From Geomonas subterranea (GTDB taxonomy: Bacteria > Desulfobacterota > Desulfuromonadia > Geobacterales > Geobacteraceae), in assembly GCF_019063845.1 (NCBI RefSeq), contig NZ_CP077683.1, positions 62,001 through 126,000 of the forward strand: DNA of 64,000 nt. Direction: 5' to 3'. How positions within the stretch are numbered: the first letter of the stretch is position 1; each line of letters begins with the position of its first letter. The translations under genes and the position numbers were made by a program. The notes under the pieces are model-generated. The model ran no database searches, was not told where the DNA came from, and saw only the letters and a program-made list of their open reading frames with translations. Shown piece after piece: positions 7,022 to 15,933 of this stretch.

Positions 7022-7891
7022 TCAATACTCTTCCGCCATGGTCAGGGCGCGCTCGACTTTGACGGAGAGGGTGGCCTCGCGCAGGGGCTTGGGGATGAAG
7101 TCGAAAAAACCGCGCCGCAGCGCGGTGGCTTCTTCGTCCACGGTGGCCGTGGAGGTGATCAGGATCACCGGTACGTTGGCCGTTTCCGGAAAGCTCCGCA
7201 GGCTCTCCAGCACGGCATAACCGTTCAGCTTGGGCATCTCCTTGTCGGTGATCACCAGGTTGAAACGGTTCGACATGATCTCCTTGAAGGCTTCCATGCC
7301 GTCGTCGGCACAGACCACGTGGTATCCCTTGCGCTTCAGGGAAGTGCTGATGAACTGACTGACCGCCTTGTCATCATCGACGATGAGGATGCTTTTCTTG
7401 TCGGTCGCCGCAGCCGGAACCGATTTCAGGTAGTGCACCTTGATGGCCAGCATTATTTCACGCCCCGTGGCCACGTAGGGCACTACGGACACTCCATGCT
7501 CTTCCTCCATGGCGCGCAGAACCCCGGCAAGGGTCGGGTCGCTGATGGCGACGGCGAACTTGCCCTCTTTCAGCTTCAACGGGAAGATCATGTTCGCCAT
7601 GGCCTTCTTGGCCGGGATCATCCTGAGGAGTTCGTCGGGATACTTGTAGCGGTGGAAGTCCCCGAGAAATTTCATGTTGTGCTGTTGCGCCAGGGCCTGG
7701 GCCAACTCGTCAGGCGTGACAAGCTCCAGATCTTCCAGCACGGTGCCGAACCGCTTTCCCTTCTTGCGTGCATAGACTACGAGCCTCTCCACGGTCAAGG
7801 CGGAGAGGATCCCCCTCTCCACGAAAATCTCCCCAAGTTTCTTCCTGGTGCAGGGCTCGCCTGATCGCGCCGCCCGCTGTGAAAGCTCCAT
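7022..7891 (-). CDS. MshEN/GspE-N domain fused to a receiver domain
   Basis: The N-terminal half carries the two-helix repeats of the MshEN (T2SS ATPase N-terminal) fold: KLGEIFVERGILSALTVERLV and RFGTVLEDLELVTPDELAQALAQQ (about residues 18-70). MshEN domains bind c-di-GMP in several proteins. The C-terminal half (about 165-289) is a receiver with SILIVDDDKAVSQF, LVITDKEMPKLNG and a Lys in FIPKPL. A 289-residue MshEN-receiver protein without an ATPase domain would be a cytoplasmic adaptor joining phosphotransfer and second-messenger input. Nothing in the neighbourhood shows its partner. Confidence 0.75.
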   Translation of the reverse strand: MELSQRAARSGEPCTRKKLGEIFVERGILSALTVERLVVYARKKGKRFGTVLEDLELVTPDELAQALAQQHNMKFLGDFHRYKYPDELLRMIPAKKAMANMIFPLKLKEGKFAVAISDPTLAGVLRAMEEEHGVSVVPYVATGREIMLAIKVHYLKSVPAAATDKKSILIVDDDKAVSQFISTSLKRKGYHVVCADDGMEAFKEIMSNRFNLVITDKEMPKLNGYAVLESLRSFPETANVPVILITSTATVDEEATALRRGFFDFIPKPLREATLSVKVERALTMAEEY

Positions 7892-7930
7892 GCCCCCCCC
7901 TTGGCCCCCTTGGCTCCGTCGTCAGGACGT

Positions 7931-7976
7931 AAAAAAAGCCGGGACCGATATCATGTGATATTTCGGCATCCCGGCT
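7931..7976 (-). terminator. Terminator after the 8161-10782 kinase gene
   Basis: On the minus strand AGCCGGGA and TCCCGGCT (7937-7944, 7969-7976) pair around an inner CCGA...TCGG stem and are followed by seven U (A run at 7931-7937). It lies downstream of the kinase and before the next minus-strand gene. Confidence 0.8.
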
Positions 7977-8160
7977 GTCTCGTGGAGACCCTTTAGGCTT
8001 TCCGCCCCATTCTCGCGAATGGTTTAGTATTGTCGGCTATCATTATTTTTTCCCAACTGCTTACTCTCATAGGCCGCCCCTTGTCAAGGCAATTGATCGT
8101 TGACAGTTGACAACTACCACCACCGGCTGATTTTTACCCAAAAAAGGGGGACGCGGGTGT

Positions 8161-10782
8161 TCACCCCTGCCGCGCGGGGAGACGGACCGTGGCCTTGGTG
8201 CCGCGACCGGGCTCCGATTCGAATTCCAGGGTGCCGCCATGCTCCTTGACGATGGACGAGGAGATGTACAGTCCCAGCCCGGTCCCCCCCTTGTCGATCC
8301 TCATGGTGAAAAACGGCTCGGTAAGGCGCGAAAGCACCTCCCCGGACATCCCGTCCCCCTGGTCCTCGACGCTCAGGTTCACCGTCTCCGCTCCGGCATC
8401 GTACCAGGTCGCCACCACGACGCCGCTGTTCTTGTCGGGCAGCGACTGCAGCGCGTTCATCACCAGGTTGACCACCACCTGGTCGATCTGCTGCTGGCTC
8501 CCCTGGACCTCGGGGAGGTCCTGCGCCAGTTCCATCCGGTAGCTGTCGGTGTGACGCTGGATGTGATGCCACAGGATGGTCGCAGCGCTTTCCACCGACC
8601 GGTTCACGTTGATGCTCCCCTGCATGTCCAACGCGGCGGGCTTGGTGAAGTTCTTCATGTCCCGCACGATCTTGTCGATCTGCAGCGCGCCTTCCCTGAT
8701 CCCGTCGTGCAGTTGCGGAACCATCTCCAGGACTTCCTCGTAGGAGAATCCGCCCAGGTTGAAGCTCCCGTACTCCTCCCTGAGCACCCGCAGCCGGGAG
8801 AGCGAGTCCCTGGTGATCTGCGACAGCACGGTGTTGTTTATGGAGATGCAGTGGTTGGGGTTGTTGATCTCGTGGGCGACGCTGGAGACCAGCATCCCCA
8901 GGGAGGTCATCTTGTTGGTCTGGATCAGCTTCGCCTGGGTGGCCCGGATCTCCTGCTCCAGGCGCAGCTTTTCGGAGATGTCGCGGATGGAGCAGAGGAG
9001 GATCTCCTCGTCCTTGAGACGGATCCTCGTGCCGCGGAAGGAGATCATGATCTTCTCCCCCCCGGACTTGTAGCTTGCCGCCCGCTTCAGGAACCCCTGC
9101 GAGGTGTGGTGGTGGGCGAACTCCTCCCTGATCTTTTCCAGGTCGTCCGCGTCGATCAGGGCGTCGAACCTCAGACCGGGGAGGTCCTCATGACGCAGCC
9201 CATAGAGCGAAAGCGCCGCGGGGTTGGCGTCGAGCACCTGCAGGGTCTCCAGCTTCATGAGGATGACCGGGTCGTCGTTTTGCACGAAGACCTGGTAGAA
9301 GCGCTCCTCGCTCTCCTTGAGCTCGCTCTTGGCCCGGGCGAAATCGGTTATGTCCCGCCCCTCGGTAACCAGGTAGGCGACCGCCCCCGCCTCGTCCCTA
9401 ACCGGCGAGATGGAGAAGTCGACGTGGCGCACCTCCCCGTCCTGGTCCAGGTGGGTGGTTTCGAACCGGTCGGGAGTCCCCCGGCTGGCGGTGGCTACCG
9501 AGGCCCGCACCCGCTCGCGCAGCTCCGCGTCGTGGCGCCACCAGGGGGTGTCCCAGTAGGGAAGGCCAAGGACCTCCTCCTTGCGGGCTCCGACCAGGGC
9601 GAGGGCCGTGCGGTTGGCGTCGACCACGGTTCCGTCGCAGGTGAGAAGCCCCTGGTAGTGCAAGGCGTGGTCAGTGACCGAGCGCAGCAGCCGCTCCCCC
9701 TCCACGAGCTGCTGCTCCCGGTAGCGGATCTCGTCCGCCATGCTCTGCAGGTCACCCGCCAGCTGCTCCACCTCGGCGATCTCCCCCTTGGGCCAGGGAG
9801 GGGATTTCTGTCCGCCGGCCACCCGACGGGCGAAGGTTGCCAGCTCTTCCAGGCGGCCCGACAGGCGGCGGGCCAAAAAGAGCGAGGCGGGGAGGGCCAG
9901 CAGCAGGGCGGCAAGCGCTCCGGCTCCCACGTTGTGGGTGGTTATGACCACCGAGCGGTAGGCGCTGCGCACCGGCTGGGCGACCAGGACGTACCAGCCG
10001 ATATGGGTGGATTTCATCATGGTGCCGACCAGCGCGCGCCCCTCGAGGTTGAACTCGCCGCTCACGGGCTGCCCCGAGCGGAGCCCCTTGCGCACCAGGG
10101 GGATGTCACCGATGAAAGGGGGAGGTGTGGTGGAGGCGCTACCCTGGCCTGCTATCACCTGCCCGGTGTGGTCGATCAGCATGATCGAATGGCCGGTGCT
10201 CCCGACGATGTCGTGCATGGAGCCGACCAGCTTGGCCAGGTCCACCTCGCCTATGACGACGAGGTCGCCGCTTGGGACCGCCACCGCCACGGAGGTTCCC
10301 TTGCCGAAGGCGGAAACGAAGGTGTTGGACCACAGAGCGCTCCCGAAGCGGCGGGTGTCACGGAAGAGCTCCTCCTGGGCGAGGCTGGTCCGTTCCATGG
10401 TGCGGTGGTCCCGATCGGTGTGGCGGTGGTCCTTGCGGATACCGGCTGACTTGATCTGGCCGTCGGGGAGCACGACGTAGAGCAGGTTGAGCGACGAGGA
10501 GGATTCCACCTCGGCGTCGAGGATCTCCTGGAGGTCCCCGAGGTAGACGGGCTTGTGCAGGGGGAGGGCGGCTACCGCCTTCACGTCGGTGAGTGCGGCG
10601 GAAAGGTAGTTGTCCAGTGCGACGCCAAAGGCGCGCGCCACTTCGCGCTGCCCCGACTCCACGTCCCTCTTTATGTGCGGCAGCAGCAGAAAGAGGTTCA
10701 AAAAGACGACCAGCAGGAAGGGGATGACGGCCAGAAAGGTCGACTGCAGCGACAGTATCCTGCGAAACCGGTGCGTGGCCAC
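8161..10782 (-). CDS. Membrane sensor histidine kinase (Cache, HAMP, two PAS)
   Basis: Domains in order: a transmembrane helix (STFLAVIPFLLVVFLNLFLLL), an extracytoplasmic Cache-like sensor of about 240 residues, a second helix (GAGALAALLLALPASLFLA), HAMP, PAS (YQGLLTCDGTVVDANR), a second PAS, then a HisKA-like region with the phospho-His in VAHEINNPNHC and an ATPase domain with GDGMSG and GGTGLGLYIS. The frame is open to 10881, but the best start is the GTG at 10782, with GAGGAT 4-6 bases before it and the first helix soon after (873 residues). It is divergent from the sigma-54 activator at 10933, its likely partner. The ligand is unknown. Confidence 0.85.
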   Translation of the reverse strand: MATHRFRRILSLQSTFLAVIPFLLVVFLNLFLLLPHIKRDVESGQREVARAFGVALDNYLSAALTDVKAVAALPLHKPVYLGDLQEILDAEVESSSSLNLLYVVLPDGQIKSAGIRKDHRHTDRDHRTMERTSLAQEELFRDTRRFGSALWSNTFVSAFGKGTSVAVAVPSGDLVVIGEVDLAKLVGSMHDIVGSTGHSIMLIDHTGQVIAGQGSASTTPPPFIGDIPLVRKGLRSGQPVSGEFNLEGRALVGTMMKSTHIGWYVLVAQPVRSAYRSVVITTHNVGAGALAALLLALPASLFLARRLSGRLEELATFARRVAGGQKSPPWPKGEIAEVEQLAGDLQSMADEIRYREQQLVEGERLLRSVTDHALHYQGLLTCDGTVVDANRTALALVGARKEEVLGLPYWDTPWWRHDAELRERVRASVATASRGTPDRFETTHLDQDGEVRHVDFSISPVRDEAGAVAYLVTEGRDITDFARAKSELKESEERFYQVFVQNDDPVILMKLETLQVLDANPAALSLYGLRHEDLPGLRFDALIDADDLEKIREEFAHHHTSQGFLKRAASYKSGGEKIMISFRGTRIRLKDEEILLCSIRDISEKLRLEQEIRATQAKLIQTNKMTSLGMLVSSVAHEINNPNHCISINNTVLSQITRDSLSRLRVLREEYGSFNLGGFSYEEVLEMVPQLHDGIREGALQIDKIVRDMKNFTKPAALDMQGSINVNRSVESAATILWHHIQRHTDSYRMELAQDLPEVQGSQQQIDQVVVNLVMNALQSLPDKNSGVVVATWYDAGAETVNLSVEDQGDGMSGEVLSRLTEPFFTMRIDKGGTGLGLYISSSIVKEHGGTLEFESEPGRGTKATVRLPARQG

Positions 10783-10932
10783 GGGGATCCTCACGAACGG
10801 GGCCGGTCCGCTGTGGAGCGGCCATGGAAATTGGACTAAAAAAACTCTTTTGCTTTTAACATTTTGACGATAAGGTGGCAAACACTGATTTGACTATAAG
10901 CATTACTGGATAACGAACGCGGTGGAGCGCAC

Positions 10933-12342
10933 ATGTCAGCTCTGGGAAGCAAGAAGGGCGCGGCGGACCTGATCCTGTTAGTGGACGACGAGCCCCAGAT
11001 ACTGTTTGGATCATCGGTCATGCTGCGGCAGGCGGGGCTTGGGCGGGTGAGGACGCTGGATGACATCCGCCAGCTATTGCCGCTTTTGGCGGAGGAGGAG
11101 CCGGGGGTGATCGTCCTCGACCTGCAGATGCCGCACATCTCAGGCAAGGAGATGCTCGGAGAGCTGAGCTGCGGCTATCCGGGGATCCCGGTGATCATCG
11201 TCACCGCGGCCAACGAGCTCGACACGGCGATCGACTGCATGAAGCTTGGGGCCTTCGATTACATCGTGAAGCCGGTCGACCCGACCCGTTTCGTGACCAG
11301 CGTCAGGAAGGCGCTGGACCGCAACACCATGCAGCGCGAGATCGAGTCGCTGCGCGAGTCGCTTCTCACCGGCAGGCCCGCCAACGAGGAGGCCTTCTCG
11401 TCCATCAAGACCAGAAGCCCGCGCATGAAGGCGATCTTCAGCTACCTGGAGGCGGTCGCCCCCACCGAGCAGCCGGTCCTCGTCACCGGGGAGACCGGGG
11501 TGGGGAAGGAGCTCATCGCCCGCGCCGTGCACGAGTTGAGCGGGCGCCGGGGGCCGTTCGTCCCCGTGAACAGCGCCGGGGTCGATGACCACGTCTTCTC
11601 GGACACCCTCTTCGGACACAAAAAGGGCGCCTTCACCGGCGCCGACCACGCGCGCGACGGGATGATCGCCCGCGCCGCCGGGGGGACCCTGTTCCTCGAC
11701 GAGATCGGCGAGATGTCCCCGGCCACCCAGGTGAAGCTTTTGCGCCTTCTGCAGGAGGGGGAGTATTACCCGCTGGGGTCGGACCTCCCTGCCGCGAACC
11801 AGGCCCGGGTGGTGGTGGCGACCAACCGCGACCTTTCCGCCGCCATCGCCGGGGGGAGCTTTCGCCGCGACCTTTACTACCGGCTCTGCGCGCACCAGGT
11901 GCACATCCCCCCGCTGCGCGAGCGCACCGAGGACATCCCGATCCTCCTGGAGACCTTCGTCGAGGAGGCGGCGCGCACGCTGCACAAGGAGGTCCCGGAG
12001 TATCCCTACGAGCTCCCGAGCCTCCTCGCGGGGTACGCCTTCCCCGGTAACATCAGGGAGCTGCGCGCCCTGGTCTTCGACGTGGTGACCCGGCACCAGA
12101 GGGGGAAGCTATCCCTTATTCCCTTCCGCGACGCCACCGGAGTGGGACTTCCGACAGCGGCCCCGGATCCCGACGAGGGGGGGGAGTGGCTGAACCTCTC
12201 CGCGGGATTCCCCACCCTGTCGCAGCTTACCCAGAGTCTCATAGAGGCCGCCCTCAAGCGCTCGGGCGGCAACCAGAGGGCCGCCGCGGAACTCCTGGGT
12301 ATCAGCCGCCAGGCCCTCAATCAGCGCATAAGTAAAAAATAA
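10933..12342 (+). CDS. NtrC-type sigma-54 response regulator
   Basis: A receiver (LLVDDEPQI, VIVLDLQMPH, IVKPVD) is followed by an AAA+ domain with Walker A GETGVGKE, the sigma-54 contact loop GAFTGA, Walker B GGTLFLDEIGE and the arginine region FRRDLYYRL. A Fis-type helix-turn-helix ends the protein (NQRAAAELLGISRQALNQRI). All parts for sigma-54 activation are present in 469 residues. The divergent kinase is its likely partner. Immediately downstream is a consensus sigma-54 promoter with three palindromes, so the chemotaxis operon is the obvious candidate target. It is similar in layout to the regulator at 35978. Confidence 0.93.
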   Translation: MSALGSKKGAADLILLVDDEPQILFGSSVMLRQAGLGRVRTLDDIRQLLPLLAEEEPGVIVLDLQMPHISGKEMLGELSCGYPGIPVIIVTAANELDTAIDCMKLGAFDYIVKPVDPTRFVTSVRKALDRNTMQREIESLRESLLTGRPANEEAFSSIKTRSPRMKAIFSYLEAVAPTEQPVLVTGETGVGKELIARAVHELSGRRGPFVPVNSAGVDDHVFSDTLFGHKKGAFTGADHARDGMIARAAGGTLFLDEIGEMSPATQVKLLRLLQEGEYYPLGSDLPAANQARVVVATNRDLSAAIAGGSFRRDLYYRLCAHQVHIPPLRERTEDIPILLETFVEEAARTLHKEVPEYPYELPSLLAGYAFPGNIRELRALVFDVVTRHQRGKLSLIPFRDATGVGLPTAAPDPDEGGEWLNLSAGFPTLSQLTQSLIEAALKRSGGNQRAAAELLGISRQALNQRISKK

Positions 12343-12408
12343 TGTAGCGGTTTCTCCCGTTTCCTCTCAAAACAACGCCCTCCGCGTTCCTACGCCACCT
12401 CCGGCGGG

Positions 12409-12508
12409 CAAGAAATCTTGTCCTGTCAAGTTTTCTTGCTCGCGTCTGTAACTCCATGCGCCATCGCGGGAAATCCGCATCCTTCCGCAGTTTTGTCAAG
12501 AAATCTTG
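12409..12508. promoter_or_regulatory. Three CAAG-N4-CTTG palindromes, candidate enhancer sites
   Basis: CAAGAAATCTTG occurs at 12409-12420 and again at 12497-12508, and CAAGTTTTCTTG at 12427-12438. Centres are 18 and 70 bases apart and lie about 84 to 172 bases upstream of the sigma-54 promoter, the usual position for activator-binding sites. The adjacent sigma-54 regulator is the likely ligand (inference). Confidence 0.7.
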
Positions 12509-12585
12509 CTGCACCGAAAAGCCCCCCCCGCACCCTGACGGTAATGCAAGCCCCGTGTACAGGGCGTTTGGCCTTTTTCTTACGC

Positions 12586-12601
12586 TGGCACGCCGCTTGC
12601 C
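12586..12601 (+). promoter_or_regulatory. Sigma-54 promoter of the chemotaxis operon
   Basis: TGGCACGCCGCTTGCC matches the -24/-12 consensus (TGGCAC-N5-TTGC) exactly, including the GG and GC spaced by ten bases. The transcript would begin near 12612, leaving a leader of about 105 bases before the first receiver gene. Confidence 0.88.
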
Positions 12602-12718
12602 TTGCCTGAGCAGCCCGGGGTGCGCTCATTAAAAGAGGCGCCGCTTACGTCGCGCCCTTCGGCGCGACCGGTACGGCCCGGCAAGGTCATGGAGAAAGGA
12701 CGGAAAACGAGGTGCGTG

Positions 12719-13138
12719 ATGCTTAAGAAAGTGCTGGTGGTCGATGATTCGGAAATGATCCACAAGATGTACCGCCTGGTTCTGAACCGTTACGGATGCG
12801 AGATTATCGACGCCATGGACGGCCAGCAGGCGCTCGACCTGCTGGAGAGGCACCAGGGGATACAGCTCATCCTGCTCGACATCAACATGCCGGTGATGAA
12901 CGGGGTGCAGTTCCTGGAGAAGGCGGGCGCGCTGGGGATCACCAAGAGGATCCCCGTCGTCATCATCAGCACGGAAGGGAAGGAGGGGGACACGATCCGC
13001 GGGCTGCAGCTGGGGGCCAAGGGGTATGTGAAGAAACCCTTCAACCCCACCCTGCTGCACGAAATGATCGACAAGCTCGAGCTCCCCCCGGCGGAGGTTT
13101 CCACGTTCGTGGAATGCCGCGCAGCCAACACCCTGTAA
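12719..13138 (+). CDS. cheY: CheY-like receiver, first of a tandem pair
   Basis: This is a 139-residue single receiver domain: KVLVVDDSEMIHKM, phospho-acceptor in ILLDINMPVMNG, Thr in IISTEGKE and Lys in VKKPFNP. The frame is open to 12602, but that would start at the promoter itself. The ATG at 12719 follows GAGGTG and opens directly into the domain. It is first in the sigma-54-driven chemotaxis operon. The short C-terminal tail (EVSTFVECRAANTL) is not part of the fold. It is a close paralogue of the next gene. Confidence 0.9.
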   Translation: MLKKVLVVDDSEMIHKMYRLVLNRYGCEIIDAMDGQQALDLLERHQGIQLILLDINMPVMNGVQFLEKAGALGITKRIPVVIISTEGKEGDTIRGLQLGAKGYVKKPFNPTLLHEMIDKLELPPAEVSTFVECRAANTL

Positions 13139-13202
13139 CCAGCGGCCGCGGCCGCCGGCCCGGGCCGGCGCGTGATGCGGCCCGAGCATGGAAGGGAATG
13201 AG

Positions 13203-13622
13203 ATGATCCTCAACAAAGTCCTGGTGGTGGACGATTCGGCGCTGATTCACCAGATGTACCGCCTGGTCCTGGCGCGCTACCGCTGCGAGGTCGTGGGCGC
13301 CAACAACGGCCAGGAGGCGCTCGACATCCTGGCGCGCTTCGACGACGTGCAGCTCGTGCTTTTGGATATCAACATGCCGGTGATGAACGGGGTGCAGTTC
13401 CTGGAGAAGGCGTCCCAGCTCGGCTTCACCCCGCGGGTGCCGGTGGTGATCGTCAGCACGGAAGGGAAGGAGGAGGACACCATTCAGGGGCTCAAGCTGG
13501 GCGCCTGCGGCTATCTCACCAAGCCCTTCACTCCGAGCCAGCTGCACGAGGTGATCGTGAAGGTGCTGCAGCAAAGCGCGACCGGCATGGAGCCGGAGGG
13601 GGAGATGGCCCTTGAGCGGTGA
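13203..13622 (+). CDS. cheY: CheY-like receiver, second of a tandem pair
   Basis: The second 139-residue receiver shares long identical runs with the first, including LLDINMPVMNGVQFLEKA and STEGKE, which points to tandem duplication. Active-site residues are intact (VVDDSALIH, LLDINMP, LTKPFTP). An in-frame ATG at 13188 exists, but GAAGGGA lies between the two ATGs and favours 13203. Its last codons overlap the start of cheA. One of the pair may be the output and the other a phosphate sink, as in other systems with two CheY proteins; the sequence does not say which. Confidence 0.88.
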   Translation: MILNKVLVVDDSALIHQMYRLVLARYRCEVVGANNGQEALDILARFDDVQLVLLDINMPVMNGVQFLEKASQLGFTPRVPVVIVSTEGKEEDTIQGLKLGACGYLTKPFTPSQLHEVIVKVLQQSATGMEPEGEMALER

Positions 13623-15324
13623 GTGCGATTTCTCAGCCCTGATCGGGGAGTTCGTCGAGGACGCGGGGGGGCACCTGGACGCGGTGGAGGGGTTCCTCCT
13701 CGAGCTGGAGCGGCGCGCCCCGGCCGGTTGCGACGGCGAGCTGGTCACCCTGATCCAGGGGCACCTGCACACCCTCAAGGGGAACTCCGGGATGATGGGG
13801 CTCACCGCGCTGCAGCAGTACGTGCACCGGCTGGAAGAGGTGATGAAGCAGACCGGTGCGGGCGCGCTCCCGCTGGGGGCGGCGCTCTTTGGCGCCCTCT
13901 ACGGCGGGATCAACGCGCTCCGCGGCGCGCTGATGAGTTTCGCCCGCACCCCGGACGCCCCCCTGGATTTCACCCATGAAGAGTCCCTGCTCGAGGCGCT
14001 GGGCTCCGCCCCGCAGACTCCCGCCGGAGGCGGAGATGAGCATGGGCACGAACATGAGCAAGGCCATGGGCACGAACACGGGCACGAGCCTGTCGCCGCG
14101 GCCGCGCCTTCCCGCCCCGCCTCCCCGTCTGAATTCGGATACATCACCCAGAAAAGCAGCACCCTCAAGGTGAACTTCGAGAAGCTCGACGAGCTGTTAA
14201 ACCTCATGGGCGAGCTCGTCATCCAGCGCACCGCCCTCACCACCCTGGAAAAGCGCCTGCGTGAGACGGTGTCCGACCGGGAGCTCCTGAACGCATTCAA
14301 CGAAACGAGCCAGCTGATCGGCAAGAGCACCGACGACCTGCGCCAGTCCATCATGAAGGTGCGCATGCTCCCGGTGAAGACCGTGTTCCAGCGCTTCCAG
14401 CGCCTGGTGCGCGACCTCTCCCTCACCCACGGCAAGGAGGTGCGCCTTCTGCTCGAGGGGGAGGATACCGAGCTCGACAAGACGGTCCTCGACGAGATCG
14501 GCGAGCCCCTTTTGCACCTGATCAGAAACGCCGTGGATCACGGCCTGGAGACCCCGGGCGAGCGGCGCTCCCGCGGCAAGGAGCCGCGCGGCACCCTGAC
14601 CCTCAGGGCGCGCCACGAGAGTAACCACATCGTCATCTCCGTCTCCGACGACGGGGGGGGGATGGACCCTGAGGAGATCCGCAGCAAGGCGGTGCAGCGC
14701 GGCGTGCTCGAGCCGGAAGCGGCCCGCGGCATGACCTCCGCGGAACTGCTGCAGCTGGTCTTCGTCCCGGGATTTTCGACCAGGAGCGAGGTGACCGAGA
14801 CCTCGGGGCGGGGGATCGGGCTCGACGTGGTCAAGAAGATCGTCTCTTCCCTAAACGGCATCATCGAGATCGAATCGAAGCTCGGGCGCGGCACCACCTT
14901 CACCATCATGCTCCCGCTGACGCTCGCCATCATCACCGCCCTCATGGTGGAGGTGGCGGGCGAGACCTACGCGGTGCCGCTCTCCGGCGTCCTGGAGAGC
15001 GTCCAGGTGCGGGGTGAGGAGTGCCACGACACGGGGAGCGGCGAGGTGATCATGCTGCGCGACCGGGTGCTTCCTCTGTACCGGCTGGACCGCTTCTTCG
15101 GGCGGGCAAGCGCGGAGCAAAGGGAACAGGAATACGTCGTGGTGGTGGCCAGCGGCGACAAGAAGGGCGGACTCGTGGTGGACCGCCTGATCGGCCAGCA
15201 GGAGATCGTCATCAAGGGACTGGACGACTACTTAGGGGAGCTCCCCGGGATCTCCGGCGGCACCGTGCTCGGCGACGGCAGGGTCTCGCTCATCGTCGAC
15301 ATCCCCTCGATACTGGGGCGCTGA
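13612..15324 (+). CDS. cheA: CheA histidine kinase lacking P2, with His-rich linker
   Basis: Chemotaxis kinase of 570 residues, started at a TTG that overlaps cheY. The HPt domain has the phospho-His at residue 53 (HLHTLKGNSGMMG). Dimerisation (LDELLNLMGELVIQRT), ATPase (HLIRNAVDHG, DDGGGMD, GRGIGLDVV) and CheW-like domains follow. The CheY/CheB-docking P2 domain is absent. In its place, residues 141-159 form a linker with seven histidines alternating with Glu and Gly, which could bind metal. TTG is the only start that keeps the HPt domain whole. It forms a signalling complex with the CheW and MCP encoded next. Confidence 0.93.
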   Translation: MSGECDFSALIGEFVEDAGGHLDAVEGFLLELERRAPAGCDGELVTLIQGHLHTLKGNSGMMGLTALQQYVHRLEEVMKQTGAGALPLGAALFGALYGGINALRGALMSFARTPDAPLDFTHEESLLEALGSAPQTPAGGGDEHGHEHEQGHGHEHGHEPVAAAAPSRPASPSEFGYITQKSSTLKVNFEKLDELLNLMGELVIQRTALTTLEKRLRETVSDRELLNAFNETSQLIGKSTDDLRQSIMKVRMLPVKTVFQRFQRLVRDLSLTHGKEVRLLLEGEDTELDKTVLDEIGEPLLHLIRNAVDHGLETPGERRSRGKEPRGTLTLRARHESNHIVISVSDDGGGMDPEEIRSKAVQRGVLEPEAARGMTSAELLQLVFVPGFSTRSEVTETSGRGIGLDVVKKIVSSLNGIIEIESKLGRGTTFTIMLPLTLAIITALMVEVAGETYAVPLSGVLESVQVRGEECHDTGSGEVIMLRDRVLPLYRLDRFFGRASAEQREQEYVVVVASGDKKGGLVVDRLIGQQEIVIKGLDDYLGELPGISGGTVLGDGRVSLIVDIPSILGR

Positions 15325-15362
15325 CCCCGCAGGGCACAAGAGTTATCGCAAAGGAGACAGGC

Positions 15363-15905
15363 ATGGCAGAGCAATTCAACCTCCCAAGCTCAGGGCTGGC
15401 GGAGGACGTGCTGGCCCGGTTCATCGAACAGGCCCAGCAGGAGGTGGACCGGGACGTTTCGGTCTCTTCCGGCACGGAAGGGGGGGGGAAGCTGCAACTG
15501 GTCACCTTCCGCCTGGGCAGGGAGGAGTACGGCGTCGACATCAACAGCGTCCAGGAGATCATCCGGGGGGGGGGCATCACGGAGGTCCCCGGTGCACCCC
15601 CCCACGTGAGCGGGGTGATCAACCTGCGCGGGAAGATCATACCGGTCGTCAACCTGCGCCGGCGCTTTGGCCGTCCCGACGTCGAGGAGAACGAGGAGCA
15701 GCGGATCGTGGTGGTGGAACTGGGGGAGAAGCGCCTGGGGATGCTGGTCGACTCGGTGCGCCAGGTGATCCAGTTCTCGGCCTCCCTCGTCGAGGAGATG
15801 CCCGAGGACGCCACCACCCCCGAGGCCAGCTACATCGGCGGCATGGGGAAACTCGACGGCCGCCTGATCATCATTTTGAATCTCAACCGCGCGCTCTTGC
15901 TGTAG
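15363..15905 (+). CDS. cheW: CheW coupling protein
   Basis: This 180-residue CheW domain protein has KLQLVTFRLGREEYGVDINSVQEIIR, the receptor-contact segment VSGVINLRGKIIPVVNLRRRFG, and a C-terminal LDGRLIIILNLNRAL. It links the MCP to CheA. An N-terminal extension of about 40 residues (SSGLAEDVLARFIEQAQQEVDRD) precedes the domain and looks helical. AAAGGAGA sits before the ATG. It lies between cheA and the MCP gene in the operon. Confidence 0.93.
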   Translation: MAEQFNLPSSGLAEDVLARFIEQAQQEVDRDVSVSSGTEGGGKLQLVTFRLGREEYGVDINSVQEIIRGGGITEVPGAPPHVSGVINLRGKIIPVVNLRRRFGRPDVEENEEQRIVVVELGEKRLGMLVDSVRQVIQFSASLVEEMPEDATTPEASYIGGMGKLDGRLIIILNLNRALLL

Positions 15906-15933
15906 CACGGGGCACCAGTAAAGGAGAAAGTAG

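Noticed and set aside
8239-10449. 736-residue plus-strand frame opposite the kinase
   Set aside because: GC-rich antisense shadow; the minus strand encodes a kinase with all motifs.
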